Below, in pieces: positions 45,626 through 55,124 of a DNA stretch of 64,000 nt. The stretch's first letter is position 1. Every line of letters begins with the position of its first letter. Below the pieces are notes generated by a model that had not been told where the DNA came from, searched no databases, and saw only the letters and a program-made list of their open reading frames with translations. The translations under genes and the position numbers were made by a program. Source of the stretch: Nostocoides sp. Soil756 (lineage in GTDB: Bacteria > Actinomycetota > Actinomycetes > Actinomycetales > Dermatophilaceae); NCBI RefSeq assembly GCF_001428065.1, contig NZ_LMSE01000003.1:153632-217631 (forward strand), read 5' to 3'.

Positions 45626-45683
45626 CTCGGCAGGATACGTCGCGTTCCCGGGACCCCGGTGGGGGTCGGCGCAGGTCGCGGGC

Positions 45684-46865
45684 TCAGCCGCGCGCGAGCA
45701 CCAGGTCCCGCGCCGCCGTCCGGGCCCACGCGTCGGCGGCCAGGACGCCCTCGAGGGTGGAGGCGTCGCCCGCGCTCGCACCGGCGGCGTGCGTGGCCAC
45801 CACCTCCTCGATGGTGTCCACGATGGCGACGAAGGACAGCGCGCCGTCGTGGAAGGCGTCGACCGCCACCTCGTTGGCGGCGTTGTAGACCGCCGGGAAG
45901 GTGCCCCCCGCCTCCCCCACCTGGCGAGCCAGCCGCACCGCGGGGAACGCCTCGTCGTCGAGCGGGTGGAAGTCCCACGACTGCGCGCGGCTCCAGTCGC
46001 ACGGCACGTCGACGTCGTCGAGCCGGTCGGGCCAGGACAGCCCGAGCCCGATCGGCACCAGCATCCGCGGGGGCCCGAGCTGGGCGATGGTCGAACCGTC
46101 GCGGAACTCGACCATCGAATGGATCTGCTGCTGCGGGTGCACCACGACGTCGATGCGTTCGAACGGGACGTCGAAGAGCAGGTGGGCCTCGATCACCTCG
46201 AGCCCCTTGTTGACCAGCGTCGCCGAGTTGGTGGTGATGACCCGGCCCATCGAGAAGTTGGGGTGTGCCAGGGCCTGCTCGGGCGTGACGTCGGCCAGCT
46301 CGGCGCGGCTGCGCCCGCGGAACGGGCCCCCGCTGGCGGTGACCACCAGGCGCCGGACCTCGTCGGCGCGCCCGCCCCGCAGGCACTGGGCGATGGCGCT
46401 GTGCTCGGAGTCGACCGGGACGATCTGGTCGGGGCGCGCCGCCACCTGCACCAGCGGGCCGCCGACGATGAGCGACTCCTTGTTGGCCAGCGCCAGCGTC
46501 GAGCCGGCGGCGAGCGCGGCCAGGGTGGGTGCCAGCCCGATCGAGCCGGTGATGCCGTTGAGCACGACGTCGGCGCCGCCGCCGGCCACCGTGGTCGCAG
46601 CCTCCGGGCCCACGAGGACCTCGGGCCGGTAGCCCGGGTCCCCCGCCGCGTCGGCGATGGCGGCCCGCAGCGTCTCCGCGTCCCCGGAGGCGGCGGCGAC
46701 CACCGGGGCGCGGGTGGCGGCGGCCTGCTGCGCCAGCAGCGCGAGGTTGCCACCCCCGGCGAGCGCGGCCACCGAGAACCGGCCGGGGTGCGCGGCCATC
46801 ACCTCGAGGGCCTGGGTGCCGATCGAGCCGGTGGAGCCGAGCAGGGCGACGGTGCGGTGGGTCAC
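45684..46865 (-). CDS. dxr: 1-deoxy-D-xylulose-5-phosphate reductoisomerase
   Basis: A 393-residue NADPH enzyme of the MEP pathway converting DXP to MEP. The NADP motif LLGSTGSIG is at residues 8-16. [25 protein letters not shown] and ASGGPFRG follow, with catalytic residues in the AHPNFSMG loop. The GTG at 46865 is 6 nt after GAGAAT (leaderless-like). A GACCCC/GGGGTC hairpin (45652-45667) lies between it and rseP. Confidence 0.97.
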   Translation of the reverse strand: MTHRTVALLGSTGSIGTQALEVMAAHPGRFSVAALAGGGNLALLAQQAAATRAPVVAAASGDAETLRAAIADAAGDPGYRPEVLVGPEAATTVAGGGADVVLNGITGSIGLAPTLAALAAGSTLALANKESLIVGGPLVQVAARPDQIVPVDSEHSAIAQCLRGGRADEVRRLVVTASGGPFRGRSRAELADVTPEQALAHPNFSMGRVITTNSATLVNKGLEVIEAHLLFDVPFERIDVVVHPQQQIHSMVEFRDGSTIAQLGPPRMLVPIGLGLSWPDRLDDVDVPCDWSRAQSWDFHPLDDEAFPAVRLARQVGEAGGTFPAVYNAANEVAVDAFHDGALSFVAIVDTIEEVVATHAAGASAGDASTLEGVLAADAWARTAARDLVLARG

Positions 46866-46871
46866 GCCCCC

Positions 46872-46877
46872 ATTCTC
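46872..46877 (-). promoter_or_regulatory. Putative leaderless -10 of dxr
   Basis: GAGAAT on the minus strand is 6 nt before the GTG at 46865. It deviates from TANNNT at the first base but keeps the spacing. Confidence 0.45.
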
Positions 46878-46920
46878 GGGGATGCGCCCGCATCCGCCGC
46901 GCCCCCTCCCGCGCGGCCGG

Positions 46921-47964
46921 TCAGGTGGTGAAGACGCGCTCCTCGATGAGACGTTCGGAGACGATGCGCATCGTGGGGTGGAAGCGCCCGTGCTCGAAGT
47001 CCTTCTGCAGCTCGAGCTCGACCGACCCGCTGCCGTGTCGGTTCTTCTCGACCGTGATCACCGACCAGCGGCGGTAGATCTTGATGGCCCCGAGGTCGTA
47101 GACGAGGTGCTCGCGCGAGACGATGTTGTCCTTGCTCGACAGGATGAGCACGACGTCGGCCTCGTAGGCCAGCGCCGAGGAGCCGCGCAGGTCGTGCGTG
47201 CGCATCCGCCGACCACTGCCGAGGCTGTCGCGGTCGGCGGCCGAGATGGCTACGACCGGGCACTCCATCTCCATCGCCAGGTCCTTCAGGCTCTCGGTGA
47301 CGATGGTGACGCGGGTCGTCTCGTCCTCCTGGACGCCGGGGCGCGGCACCTTCTGGAGGTAGTCGACCAGGACCATCGGGCGCTCGCCGATCTCGTCGCT
47401 CATCATCGCCACGACACTGGCGATCTCCTCGATCGTGGTCTGGCTGTTGGCCTCGTGGATGTGCAGCCGCTCGGCGTACGCGTCCATCATGGTCAGGGCC
47501 GCGCGGCCGTAGGGCAGGTGCCCCAGGGCCTCGGCCAGACCCTGGCGGTGCGGGTCCTCGGCCTCGAACACGGCGCGGAACGCGTGCACGTTGCCCGCCT
47601 GCGACACCGGCTGGTCGGAGGCCTCGGCCGCGTAGGCGGCCTCGAGCCCCAGCAGCCGCTGCACCACGGTGCCCGCCTCGTGCTCGAAGGAGAAGATGAC
47701 CGCGGAGCGGCCGGCGGCGACGGCGTTGCGGACCATCTGCACCGCGAGCGTCGTCTTGCCCGAGCCCTCGCTGCCACCCAGGAGCACGAGCTCACCGGAG
47801 CGCAGGCCGCCGTCGAGGGTGCTGTCGAGCAGCCGGAACCCGGACGGCCAGACCACCGCTCCGGGGCGGGCACCACGGCGCAGCGCGTCGTCGGTCTGGT
47901 CGAGCAGGGTGCGCACGGAGCGGCGCCGGTCGGGCCGGTGCGTCGACGAGCGGGTCTCTGTCAT
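46921..47964 (-). CDS. Standalone DnaB C-terminal-like RecA-fold ATPase
   Basis: A 347-residue protein equal to the RecA-like helicase half of DnaB without the N-terminal primase-interacting domain. Walker A is [13 protein letters not shown] (residues 62-74) and Walker B is MVLVDYLQ. Sensor-like and arginine-rich segments include [21 protein letters not shown] (given as two pieces: [11 protein letters not shown] and [18 protein letters not shown]). A basic 30-residue N-terminus precedes it. It is not part of a phage cluster and lies between dxr and an aldehyde dehydrogenase. TCCAAT 6 nt before the ATG could be its -10. Its role is unknown. Confidence 0.8.
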   Translation of the reverse strand: MTETRSSTHRPDRRRSVRTLLDQTDDALRRGARPGAVVWPSGFRLLDSTLDGGLRSGELVLLGGSEGSGKTTLAVQMVRNAVAAGRSAVIFSFEHEAGTVVQRLLGLEAAYAAEASDQPVSQAGNVHAFRAVFEAEDPHRQGLAEALGHLPYGRAALTMMDAYAERLHIHEANSQTTIEEIASVVAMMSDEIGERPMVLVDYLQKVPRPGVQEDETTRVTIVTESLKDLAMEMECPVVAISAADRDSLGSGRRMRTHDLRGSSALAYEADVVLILSSKDNIVSREHLVYDLGAIKIYRRWSVITVEKNRHGSGSVELELQKDFEHGRFHPTMRIVSERLIEERVFTT

Positions 47965-48043
47965 GCGTGCATTGGACCACCGGCCGGCCCGGTCGCGCAC
48001 CCCCTTGGCGACGATCCGGGCCGAGCGGTGGAGGCGGGCACCC

Positions 48044-49504
48044 TCAGGTGGCGATGCCGACGTACTTGACCTCGAGGTACTCCTCGATGCCCTCGGCCCC
48101 GCCTTCGCGGCCGAAGCCCGAGTGCTTGACGCCGCCGAAGGGAGCGGCCGGGTTCGAGACGATGCCGGTGTTGATGCCGACCATGCCGAACTCGAGCGCC
48201 TCGGCGACGCGCAGCACGCGGGCGTTGTCGCGGGTGAAGACGTAGCCGACCAGGCCGTACTCGGTGGCGTTGGCCCGGCGCACGGCGTCGGCCTCGTCGG
48301 TGAAGGTGGCGATCGGCGCGACCGGGCCGAAGATCTCCTCGCGCAGCAGGCGGCTGTCGTCGGGCACGTCGGTGAGCACGGTGGGCTGGTAGAAGTGGCC
48401 GCGGCCGGGGACCGGGCCGCCGCCGGTGAGCACCGTCGCGCCGCGCCCGAGGGCGTCCTGCACCAGCTCGTGCACGCCGTCACGGGCCTTCTCGGTGATG
48501 AGCGGGCCGACGTCGACGCCCTTCTTGGTGCCCTTGCCCACGGTGAGCGCACCCATCCGGGCGGCCAGCTTGGTCGAGAACTCCTCGGCGACGTCGGCGT
48601 GCACGAAGAAGCGGTTGGCCGCGGTGCAGGCCTCGCCGATGTTGCGCATCTTCGCCAGCATCGCGCCCTCGACCGCGGCGTCGACGTCGGCGTCCTCGAA
48701 GACCAGGAACGGGGCGTTACCGCCGAGCTCCATCGAGACCCGCAGCAGCTGCTCGGCCGACTGCTCGACGAGCACCTTGCCGACCGCGGTGGAGCCGGTG
48801 AAGGTCAGCTTGCGCAGTCGCGGGTCGCGGATGAGGGGCTCGCAGACGGCGCCGCTGTGGGTGGTGGTGACCACGTTGAGCACCCCCGGCGGCAGGCCGG
48901 CGTCCTCGAGCAGGGAGGCCAGCAGCAGCATCGACAGCGGGGTCTCGGCGGCCGGCTTGACGACCATGGTGCAGCCGGCGGCGATGGCCGGCCCGATCTT
49001 GCGGGTGCCCATCGCGAGCGGGAAGTTCCACGGCGTGATCATCAGCGTGGGCCCGACGGGCTGGCGCATGGTGAGCAGCCGGGTGGCGCCGTTGGGGGCG
49101 ACCGCATAGCTGCCGTGGACGCGCACGGCCTCCTCGGAGAACCAGCGGAAGAACTCGGCGCCGTAGGTGACCTCGCCCTTGGCCTCGGTGAGGTTCTTGC
49201 CCATCTCGAGGGTCATCAGCATCGCGAACTCCTCGGCACGGGCGGTCAGCGCCTCGAAGGCCCGGCGCAGGATCTCGGCCCGCTCGCGCGGCGGCACGGC
49301 CGCCCACGAGGGCTGGGCCTCGTGCGCCGCCGCCAGCGCGGCCATCCCGTCCTCGGGGGTGCCGTCGGCGCACGTCGTGAGGACGGTGCCGGTGGCGGGG
49401 TCGTGCACGTCGAAGCGCTCGCCGCCGCCGGCCTCGCGCCAGGTCCCTCCGACGTACAGCCCCGTGGGGACCGCGTCGATGATCGCCTTCTGGGTGATGG
49501 CCAT
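48044..49504 (-). CDS. gabD: NAD(P)-dependent succinate-semialdehyde dehydrogenase family
   Basis: A 486-residue aldehyde dehydrogenase. The catalytic Glu is in VSMELGGNAPFLVFEDAD and the Cys in GEACTAANRF (near residue 290). The NAD-binding helix includes TFTGSTAVGK. LMITPWNFPLAMGTRKIGPA is typical of the SSADH subgroup. Position at the end of a polyamine regulon fits oxidation of succinate semialdehyde to succinate; glutarate semialdehyde would also fit. ATG at 49504 has GGAGG 5 nt away. Confidence 0.88.
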   Translation of the reverse strand: MAITQKAIIDAVPTGLYVGGTWREAGGGERFDVHDPATGTVLTTCADGTPEDGMAALAAAHEAQPSWAAVPPRERAEILRRAFEALTARAEEFAMLMTLEMGKNLTEAKGEVTYGAEFFRWFSEEAVRVHGSYAVAPNGATRLLTMRQPVGPTLMITPWNFPLAMGTRKIGPAIAAGCTMVVKPAAETPLSMLLLASLLEDAGLPPGVLNVVTTTHSGAVCEPLIRDPRLRKLTFTGSTAVGKVLVEQSAEQLLRVSMELGGNAPFLVFEDADVDAAVEGAMLAKMRNIGEACTAANRFFVHADVAEEFSTKLAARMGALTVGKGTKKGVDVGPLITEKARDGVHELVQDALGRGATVLTGGGPVPGRGHFYQPTVLTDVPDDSRLLREEIFGPVAPIATFTDEADAVRRANATEYGLVGYVFTRDNARVLRVAEALEFGMVGINTGIVSNPAAPFGGVKHSGFGREGGAEGIEEYLEVKYVGIAT

Positions 49505-49592
49505 GGGCTCCTCCGGGTCGGACGGTCGGCGCCGGGCGGCGCCGGTGGGATCGAGCGTATGCGCAGCTGGGGGGGAGCGGTCCCCCGGGGGC

Positions 49593-50876
49593 TCAGCGGT
49601 CCTCGAGGCCCCAGGGCGAGCCGTAGCCCTCGGGTCGGGGCGCCGCCAGCAGGTCCAGGAACGGGACGGCGTCGAAGGCCTCGGGGCCGAGGACCCCGGT
49701 GCCGGACCACGTGCCCGAAGCCAGGAGCTCGAGGGCCACGACGGGGTTGACCGCCGTCTGCCACACCACGCACTGGCTCTCGTACTCACGCATCGTGTCG
49801 GCGTTGTCGACCACGTGGTAGAGGTACGTGCGCCGCGGCCGGCCGTCCTTGCCGGTCCCGGTGACCCACAGGCCGGCACACGTCTTCCCCTCCATGCGCG
49901 GGCCGATGGTCAGCGGGTCGGGCAGGACGGCGGCCACGACGTCACGCGGGCTCACGGAGACGCCCTTGACGGTGACCGGGTCGGTGCGGTCCAGGCCGAG
50001 GGTGTGCAGCACCCGCAGGATGCCGATCATCTCCTCGCCGAGGCCGTACTTGAAGGTGACCTTCTTCGCGTCGACCCAGCGCGGCATCAGGAGCACCTCC
50101 TCGTGCTCGACGTGCACGCACTCGACGGGGCCGATGCCGCCGGGGAACTCGAAGACCTCGGGCTCGCTGAACGGCGGCAGGGTGAAGAACCCGGCCTCGA
50201 CGTCGTACTGCCCGTCGGCCCCCACCGCCCGCTCGCGCTCCCAGACCACGGGCGGGTTGAGGCACTCCTCGATGATGGTCCACATCGAGAAGCCGGGCGC
50301 GAAGACCTCGTTGCCCTCGTCGTCGCGGATGACGAGGTTGGCGCCGTCGCGGGTGCCGAGCTCGTCGATCTCGGAGAACAGGTGGTCGGCGGCGTAGCGG
50401 GCAAACACGTCGGACAGGCCGGGCTCGACGCCGATGCCGACGAGCGCCAGCCGCCCGTCGGCCTCCCACTCCCCCGCCTGCGCGAGCTGCTCGTCGCCGA
50501 GCTTGACCCCGACCTCGGAGTAGGGCCGCTCGGGGTGGCGCCGCGACAGGCTCATCGCCATGTCGAGGTAGTCGGCGCCGGCGGCGCGGGCCCCCTCGAA
50601 GATCGACACCACGAAGCGCGGGTCGACGGCGTTGAACACGTGGGTGGCGCGCACCTCGCGGGCCAGGGCCGCCACGGCCCGCGCGTCGGAGGCGTCGACC
50701 TGCGCCGCCGAGAAGCGGGCCCCGTCGCCGCCCCGGCCGGCCGCGGCCGCCACGGTGCGTTCAGCCCGGGAGACGTCGTGGTCGGCGACGACCCAGGCCT
50801 CGAAGAACGACCGCTCGGCGGCGATCCGGGCGGCGGCGTCGCCGACACCCCCGGCACCGATCATCAGGACGCGCAC
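49593..50876 (-). CDS. Saccharopine dehydrogenase-like oxidoreductase
   Basis: A 427-residue Rossmann enzyme. The NAD(P) motif is VLMIGAGGVGDAAARIA (Gly7-Gly12). THVFNAVDPRFV, VGIGVEPGLSDVFARYAADH and ECVHVEHEEVLLMPRW match the saccharopine dehydrogenase / carboxynorspermidine synthase family. It sits between the gabD-like gene and the polyamine ABC transporter. A carboxy(nor)spermidine-dehydrogenase-type role is therefore as plausible as lysine catabolism; sequence alone does not decide. GTG at 50876 has GAAAGG upstream. Confidence 0.8.
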   Translation of the reverse strand: MRVLMIGAGGVGDAAARIAAERSFFEAWVVADHDVSRAERTVAAAAGRGGDGARFSAAQVDASDARAVAALAREVRATHVFNAVDPRFVVSIFEGARAAGADYLDMAMSLSRRHPERPYSEVGVKLGDEQLAQAGEWEADGRLALVGIGVEPGLSDVFARYAADHLFSEIDELGTRDGANLVIRDDEGNEVFAPGFSMWTIIEECLNPPVVWERERAVGADGQYDVEAGFFTLPPFSEPEVFEFPGGIGPVECVHVEHEEVLLMPRWVDAKKVTFKYGLGEEMIGILRVLHTLGLDRTDPVTVKGVSVSPRDVVAAVLPDPLTIGPRMEGKTCAGLWVTGTGKDGRPRRTYLYHVVDNADTMREYESQCVVWQTAVNPVVALELLASGTWSGTGVLGPEAFDAVPFLDLLAAPRPEGYGSPWGLEDR

Positions 50877-50958
50877 GGGAGACCTTTCGGGGTGGAGGGA
50901 CGGGAGGCGGCGGAGCCGGACGGCACCGCGCGCAGGACGGAGGGAGAACGCCTCAGGG

Positions 50959-51753
50959 TCAGGCTCGCGCCCGCTGGCGGCCCGCGGCCAGCAGCTGACC
51001 GATGCCGACGAAGGCCACCGCCGCCAGGAACAGCACGGACCCGATGACGTTCACCTGCACCGGGACCCCGCGCTGGGCGGCCCCCCAGATGTACATCGGG
51101 AAGGTCACCGAGCTGGGGCTGGCGTTGAAGTTGGTGATGATGTAGTCGTCGAAGCTGAGCGAGAACGCCAGCAGCGCGCCGGCGGCGATGCCGGGGGCGA
51201 CGAGGGGCAGGGTGACCCGCCGGAACGCCTGGGCCGGGCTGGCGTACAGGTCGGCCGCGGCCTCCTCGAGGCGCGGGTCGAGGGAGGCGATCCGGGCCTT
51301 GACCGTGACCACCACGAAGCTGAGGCAGAACATGATGTGCGCGATGAGGATGGTGGTCTGTCCGGTGCCGACGCCCAGCGCGATGAACAGGGTCAGCAGC
51401 GAGGACCCCATGACGACCTCGGGCGTGGCCATCGGCATGAAGATCAGCACGTTGGTGCCGGCCCGGCCGCGGAAGCGGTGCCGCCCGAGTGCGAAGGCGA
51501 CCAGGGTGCCCAGCACCGTGGCCGTCAACGACGCGATGATGCCGATCTTCAGGCTCAGCCCCACCGACGAGCAGATGCCGGGGGTGTCGCACGGGTTCAG
51601 CCAGGCGTCGAACGAGAACTCCTGCCAGGTGATGTTGAGCCGCCCGTTGGGCTTGTTGAAGGAGAAGGCGAGCACCACGAGGTTCGGCAGCAGGATGTAG
51701 GCCATGACCAGCAGCCCGATGACCTGCACGGTGTGACGGCGCAACCACGACAT
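50959..51753 (-). CDS. potC: Polyamine ABC transporter permease PotC
   Basis: A 264-residue inner-membrane permease with about six hydrophobic segments. The EAA loop that contacts the ATPase is EEAAADLYASPAQAFRRVTLP. ILLPNLVVLAFSFN and SLSFDDYIITNF are typical of PotC. ATG at 51753 is 1 bp after the potB stop. It is the last transporter gene of the potDABC block. Confidence 0.94.
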   Translation of the reverse strand: MSWLRRHTVQVIGLLVMAYILLPNLVVLAFSFNKPNGRLNITWQEFSFDAWLNPCDTPGICSSVGLSLKIGIIASLTATVLGTLVAFALGRHRFRGRAGTNVLIFMPMATPEVVMGSSLLTLFIALGVGTGQTTILIAHIMFCLSFVVVTVKARIASLDPRLEEAAADLYASPAQAFRRVTLPLVAPGIAAGALLAFSLSFDDYIITNFNASPSSVTFPMYIWGAAQRGVPVQVNVIGSVLFLAAVAFVGIGQLLAAGRQRARA

Positions 51754-51754
51754 C

Positions 51755-52681
51755 TCAGACCAGCTCCTCGGTGCCGGCACGGCGCACGTACACCGTGACG
51801 AAGGTGATGATCAGCGCCATCAGCGAGACGGACAGGGCCGCGGCGAGGGGGTAGTTCAGCACCCGCAGGAACTGGCTGTCGATGACCTGTCCGATCATCA
51901 CCGTCTGGGTGCTCCCGAGCAGGACCGAGTTGATGTAGTCGCCGGCCGCCGGGATGAAGGTGAGCAGCGTCCCCGCGACGACACCGGGCAGCGAGAGGGG
52001 CCAGATCACCTTGCGGAAGGCGCTCGCCGGGGTCGCGTAGAGGTCCGAGGCCGCCTCGACCAGGCGCAGGTCGAGGCGCTCGATGTTGGCGTAGAGCGGG
52101 AGAACCATGAAGGGCAGGAAGTTGTAGGTGAGCCCGGCGACCACCGCGAACGGGGTGTAGAGCAACTGGTTGCCGGTGCCCAGGCCGACCAGGCCGAGGA
52201 AGGACTCGAAGCCGTGCAGCAGCCAGGACAGGTGGAGGGCGTCCGTGGTCGTCTCGAGGAGGCCGCCGTTGCCGAGGATGGTCTGCCAGGCCAGGGTCCG
52301 GATGAGGAACGAGGTGAAGAACGGGGCGATGACCAGGACGAGCAGCACGTTCTTGAACCGGCCGGAGCGGTGCGCGATGAACCACGCCAGCGGGTAGCCC
52401 AGCAGCAGGGTGAAGACGGTCGCGAGCCCCGCGTACACCAGCGAGCGCACGAGCTGGGGCCAGTAGGTGCTCAAGGCGTCGACGTAGGTCTGGACGTGCC
52501 AGGTCAGGGTGTAGCCGTTGAACACGTCGCCCGTCTGCAGTGACTGCGAGACCAGCGAGACCGTGGGGACGGCGAAGAAGACGATGAGCCACAGCATCCC
52601 CGGAGCCAATAGCGCGTACGGGACCCAGTTGAGCCGCCGCCTCCGCCGGCGCGCCGGGCCCGCGCTCACGGCCTCAGTCAT
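51755..52681 (-). CDS. potB: Polyamine ABC transporter permease PotB
   Basis: A 308-residue permease. A basic N-terminus (ARRRRRRLNW) is followed by six hydrophobic segments. The EAA loop is VEAASDLYATPASAFRKVIWP, and FIPAAGDYINSVLLG is typical of PotB/PotH. The ATG overlaps the 3' end of potA by 8 bp (ATGACTGA), so translation is coupled. Confidence 0.94.
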   Translation of the reverse strand: MTEAVSAGPARRRRRRLNWVPYALLAPGMLWLIVFFAVPTVSLVSQSLQTGDVFNGYTLTWHVQTYVDALSTYWPQLVRSLVYAGLATVFTLLLGYPLAWFIAHRSGRFKNVLLVLVIAPFFTSFLIRTLAWQTILGNGGLLETTTDALHLSWLLHGFESFLGLVGLGTGNQLLYTPFAVVAGLTYNFLPFMVLPLYANIERLDLRLVEAASDLYATPASAFRKVIWPLSLPGVVAGTLLTFIPAAGDYINSVLLGSTQTVMIGQVIDSQFLRVLNYPLAAALSVSLMALIITFVTVYVRRAGTEELV

Positions 52682-53795
52682 CGTCGATCTCCACGCCGGC
52701 GTCCGCGTCCTGGGCCTGGTCGAGGATGAACTCCTGGCCGGGGTCCCACGACACCGTGACGTTCTCACCGACGGGCAGCCGCCCGGAGCCGTCGTTCTGC
52801 TGGACGACCACGAGCTCCTTGCCCCACGGCAGCCGCACGAGGTACTGCGTGGCGACGCCCGTGAACGAGGCGTCCGTGACGACCCCGCGCAGCCGGTTAC
52901 GACCGGCCTCGCCGATCCGCAGCTTCTCGGGGCGCACCCCCACCCACACCGAGCGGATCCCCGGCGGCAGGTGCTCGGCCGCCACGGCGATGTCGTCGTG
53001 GTCGCGGGTGCGGACCGTGACGACACCGCTCTCGACCGAGGCGACCTCGGCGGACACCTCGGCCGGCAGCAGGTTGGACTGCCCGAGGAAGTTCGCGACG
53101 AAGGTCGAGGCCGGCTTCTCGTACAGGGTGGAGGGGTCGGCGAGCTGCTCGATCCGGCCGCCGTTCATGACCGCGATGGTGTCGGCCATGGTCATGGCCT
53201 CCTCCTGGTCGTGGGTCACGTGGATGAAGGTCAGGCCGACCTCGGACTGGATGCGCTTCAGCTCGAGCTGCATCTGCCGGCGCAGCTTGAGGTCGAGCGC
53301 GCCCAGCGGCTCGTCGAGCAGCAGGACGTCGGGGCGGTTGACCAGCGCCCGCGCCAGCGCCACCCGCTGCTGCATCCCGCCCGAGAGCTGGGTCGGCTTC
53401 TTCTTCGCCGTGTGCCCCAGCTCGACGAGGTCGAGCGCCTCCTGCGCCTTGCGCTTCCAGTCCCCGTCCTTGCGCTGGCGCAGCCCGAACGCCACGTTGT
53501 CGATGATGTTCAGGTGCGGGAACAGCGCATAGGACTGGAAGACGGTGTTGACGTTACGCTGGTACGGCTTCAGCGAGGTGATGTCGGCGTCGCCGATGTG
53601 GATGGTCCCGACGGTCGGCTGCTCCAACCCGGCCACCATCCGCAGGGTCGTCGTCTTCCCGCAGCCCGACGGGCCGAGGAGGGCGAAGAAGGACCCCTGC
53701 GGGATCGTCAACGAGATGTCGTCGACCGCGGTGAACCTCTCGAAGGACTTGGTGACCGAGCTCAGCCTCAGGTCGCCGGAACCGTGCTCGGTCAT
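52674..53795 (-). CDS. potA: Polyamine ABC transporter ATP-binding protein PotA
   Basis: A 373-residue ATPase. Walker A is GPSGCGKTT (41-49), the signature is LSGGMQQR (138-145), Walker B is LLLDEP (159-164) and the switch His is in HVTHDQEEA. A C-terminal TOBE domain (about residue 280 on, VWVGVRPEKLRIG) is present. It starts 1 bp after the potD stop. Confidence 0.96.
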   Translation of the reverse strand: MTEHGSGDLRLSSVTKSFERFTAVDDISLTIPQGSFFALLGPSGCGKTTTLRMVAGLEQPTVGTIHIGDADITSLKPYQRNVNTVFQSYALFPHLNIIDNVAFGLRQRKDGDWKRKAQEALDLVELGHTAKKKPTQLSGGMQQRVALARALVNRPDVLLLDEPLGALDLKLRRQMQLELKRIQSEVGLTFIHVTHDQEEAMTMADTIAVMNGGRIEQLADPSTLYEKPASTFVANFLGQSNLLPAEVSAEVASVESGVVTVRTRDHDDIAVAAEHLPPGIRSVWVGVRPEKLRIGEAGRNRLRGVVTDASFTGVATQYLVRLPWGKELVVVQQNDGSGRLPVGENVTVSWDPGQEFILDQAQDADAGVEIDDD

Positions 53796-53796
53796 G

Positions 53797-55032
53797 TCAG
53801 CCGGTCACCACGCTCTGGAACGCCTGGTTGTACTTGGTCTCCTCTTCCTCGGTGAGGCCGCGGAAGACCTGCGCCCGCTCCAGCGTGGCGGGGCTGGGGA
53901 AGATGAGCTGGTTGTCGGCGACCCCGGGGTCGGCCTTGGTGAGGACCTCCTTGGTCCCCTGGACCGGGCTGATGTAGTTGACGTAGTCGACGACCTGGGC
54001 CATGACGGCCGGGTCGTAGTAGTAGTTGATCAGCAGCTCGGCGTTCTTCTTGTGCTTGGCCAGGGCCGGGATGACGAAGTTGTCCGACCACAGCGTGCAG
54101 CCGGTCTCGGGCAGCACGTACCCGAGGGCCGGGTTGTCGGCCTGGAGCTGGACGACGTCGCCGGTCCACGCGATGCAGGCGGCGGTGTCGCCGGAGGCCA
54201 GCGGCTTGGTGTACTCGTTGCCGGTGAAGCCCTTGATCTGGCCGGCCTCCTTGGCCTTCTTGATCTCGTCGATGGCCGCCATGAAGTCGGCGTCGGTGAA
54301 CTTGTCGATCCGCTTGCCCATCGCCATCATCACGAGGCCGACCGTGTCGCGCATCTCGGTGAGCAGGGTGACCCGGCCCTTGAGCGCGGGGTCGGTGAGC
54401 AGCTGGTCCACGGTCTCGATCTTCTTGCCGCCGGTCGCCTTGGGGTTGTAGGCGATGCCGGCGAAGCCGCTCTGCCAGGGCAGGGAGTACTTGCGGCCCG
54501 GGTCGAACTCGACGTTGAGCAGCGAGCCCTCGACGTTGCCGTGGTTGGGGATGTTGGCGAGGTCGAGCGGCTGGACGTAGCCCTGGCGGATGAGCCGCGC
54601 CACCATCCAGTCGGTGCTGCACCACGTGTCGCGCCCGGTGTCCTCGCCGGCCGCGAGCAGCGGGCGGACCTTGGCGTAGAACTCGTCGTTGTCGTTGTAG
54701 TCCTCGGTGTAGTTGACCTTGATCCCGAGCTTCTTGGTGAACTCCTCGAGGGTCGGGTGGCCACCGCCGCTCTCGGCGACGTCGATGTACTCGGGCCAGT
54801 TGGACCAGTTGACGAGCTTCTCGGTGTCGCTCAGGTCGGTCGCGGCCTTGGCGCTCGGGCTCGCCGAGCCGCCGGCGGTCTCCTTGGTGCCCTTGCTGCC
54901 GCACGCGGCCAGCGCCAGGGTCGCGCCGATCCCGAAGACGCCGGAGACGACCGTACGGCGTGACGCCACGCCTCGGGCGAGGGCGGCGCGAGCCGCGAGG
55001 GACGACAGGTCAGGGGTCCGCTGCTCGGGCAT
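53797..55032 (-). CDS. potD: Spermidine/putrescine-binding lipoprotein PotD
   Basis: A 411-residue extracytoplasmic solute-binding protein. Residues 24-26 are SRR and the lipobox LAAC ends at Cys44, so a Tat-type lipoprotein is likely. LVNWSNWPEYIDV opens the binding domain, and CIAWTGDVVQLQADNPALGYV and ETGCTLWSDNFVIP are typical of PotD/PotF. The ATG has GAGGAG upstream. It begins the potDABC block, 92 bp after the aldehyde dehydrogenase. Confidence 0.94.
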   Translation of the reverse strand: MPEQRTPDLSSLAARAALARGVASRRTVVSGVFGIGATLALAACGSKGTKETAGGSASPSAKAATDLSDTEKLVNWSNWPEYIDVAESGGGHPTLEEFTKKLGIKVNYTEDYNDNDEFYAKVRPLLAAGEDTGRDTWCSTDWMVARLIRQGYVQPLDLANIPNHGNVEGSLLNVEFDPGRKYSLPWQSGFAGIAYNPKATGGKKIETVDQLLTDPALKGRVTLLTEMRDTVGLVMMAMGKRIDKFTDADFMAAIDEIKKAKEAGQIKGFTGNEYTKPLASGDTAACIAWTGDVVQLQADNPALGYVLPETGCTLWSDNFVIPALAKHKKNAELLINYYYDPAVMAQVVDYVNYISPVQGTKEVLTKADPGVADNQLIFPSPATLERAQVFRGLTEEEETKYNQAFQSVVTG

Positions 55033-55124
55033 CGGGCTCTCCTCGGTGGTGGGTTCGGGCCGGGGGTCCGGCACCGGGTGGGTGTGGGTTCTCGGGGGCT
55101 GGGGTGCTGGTGGCGGTCGGGCCG

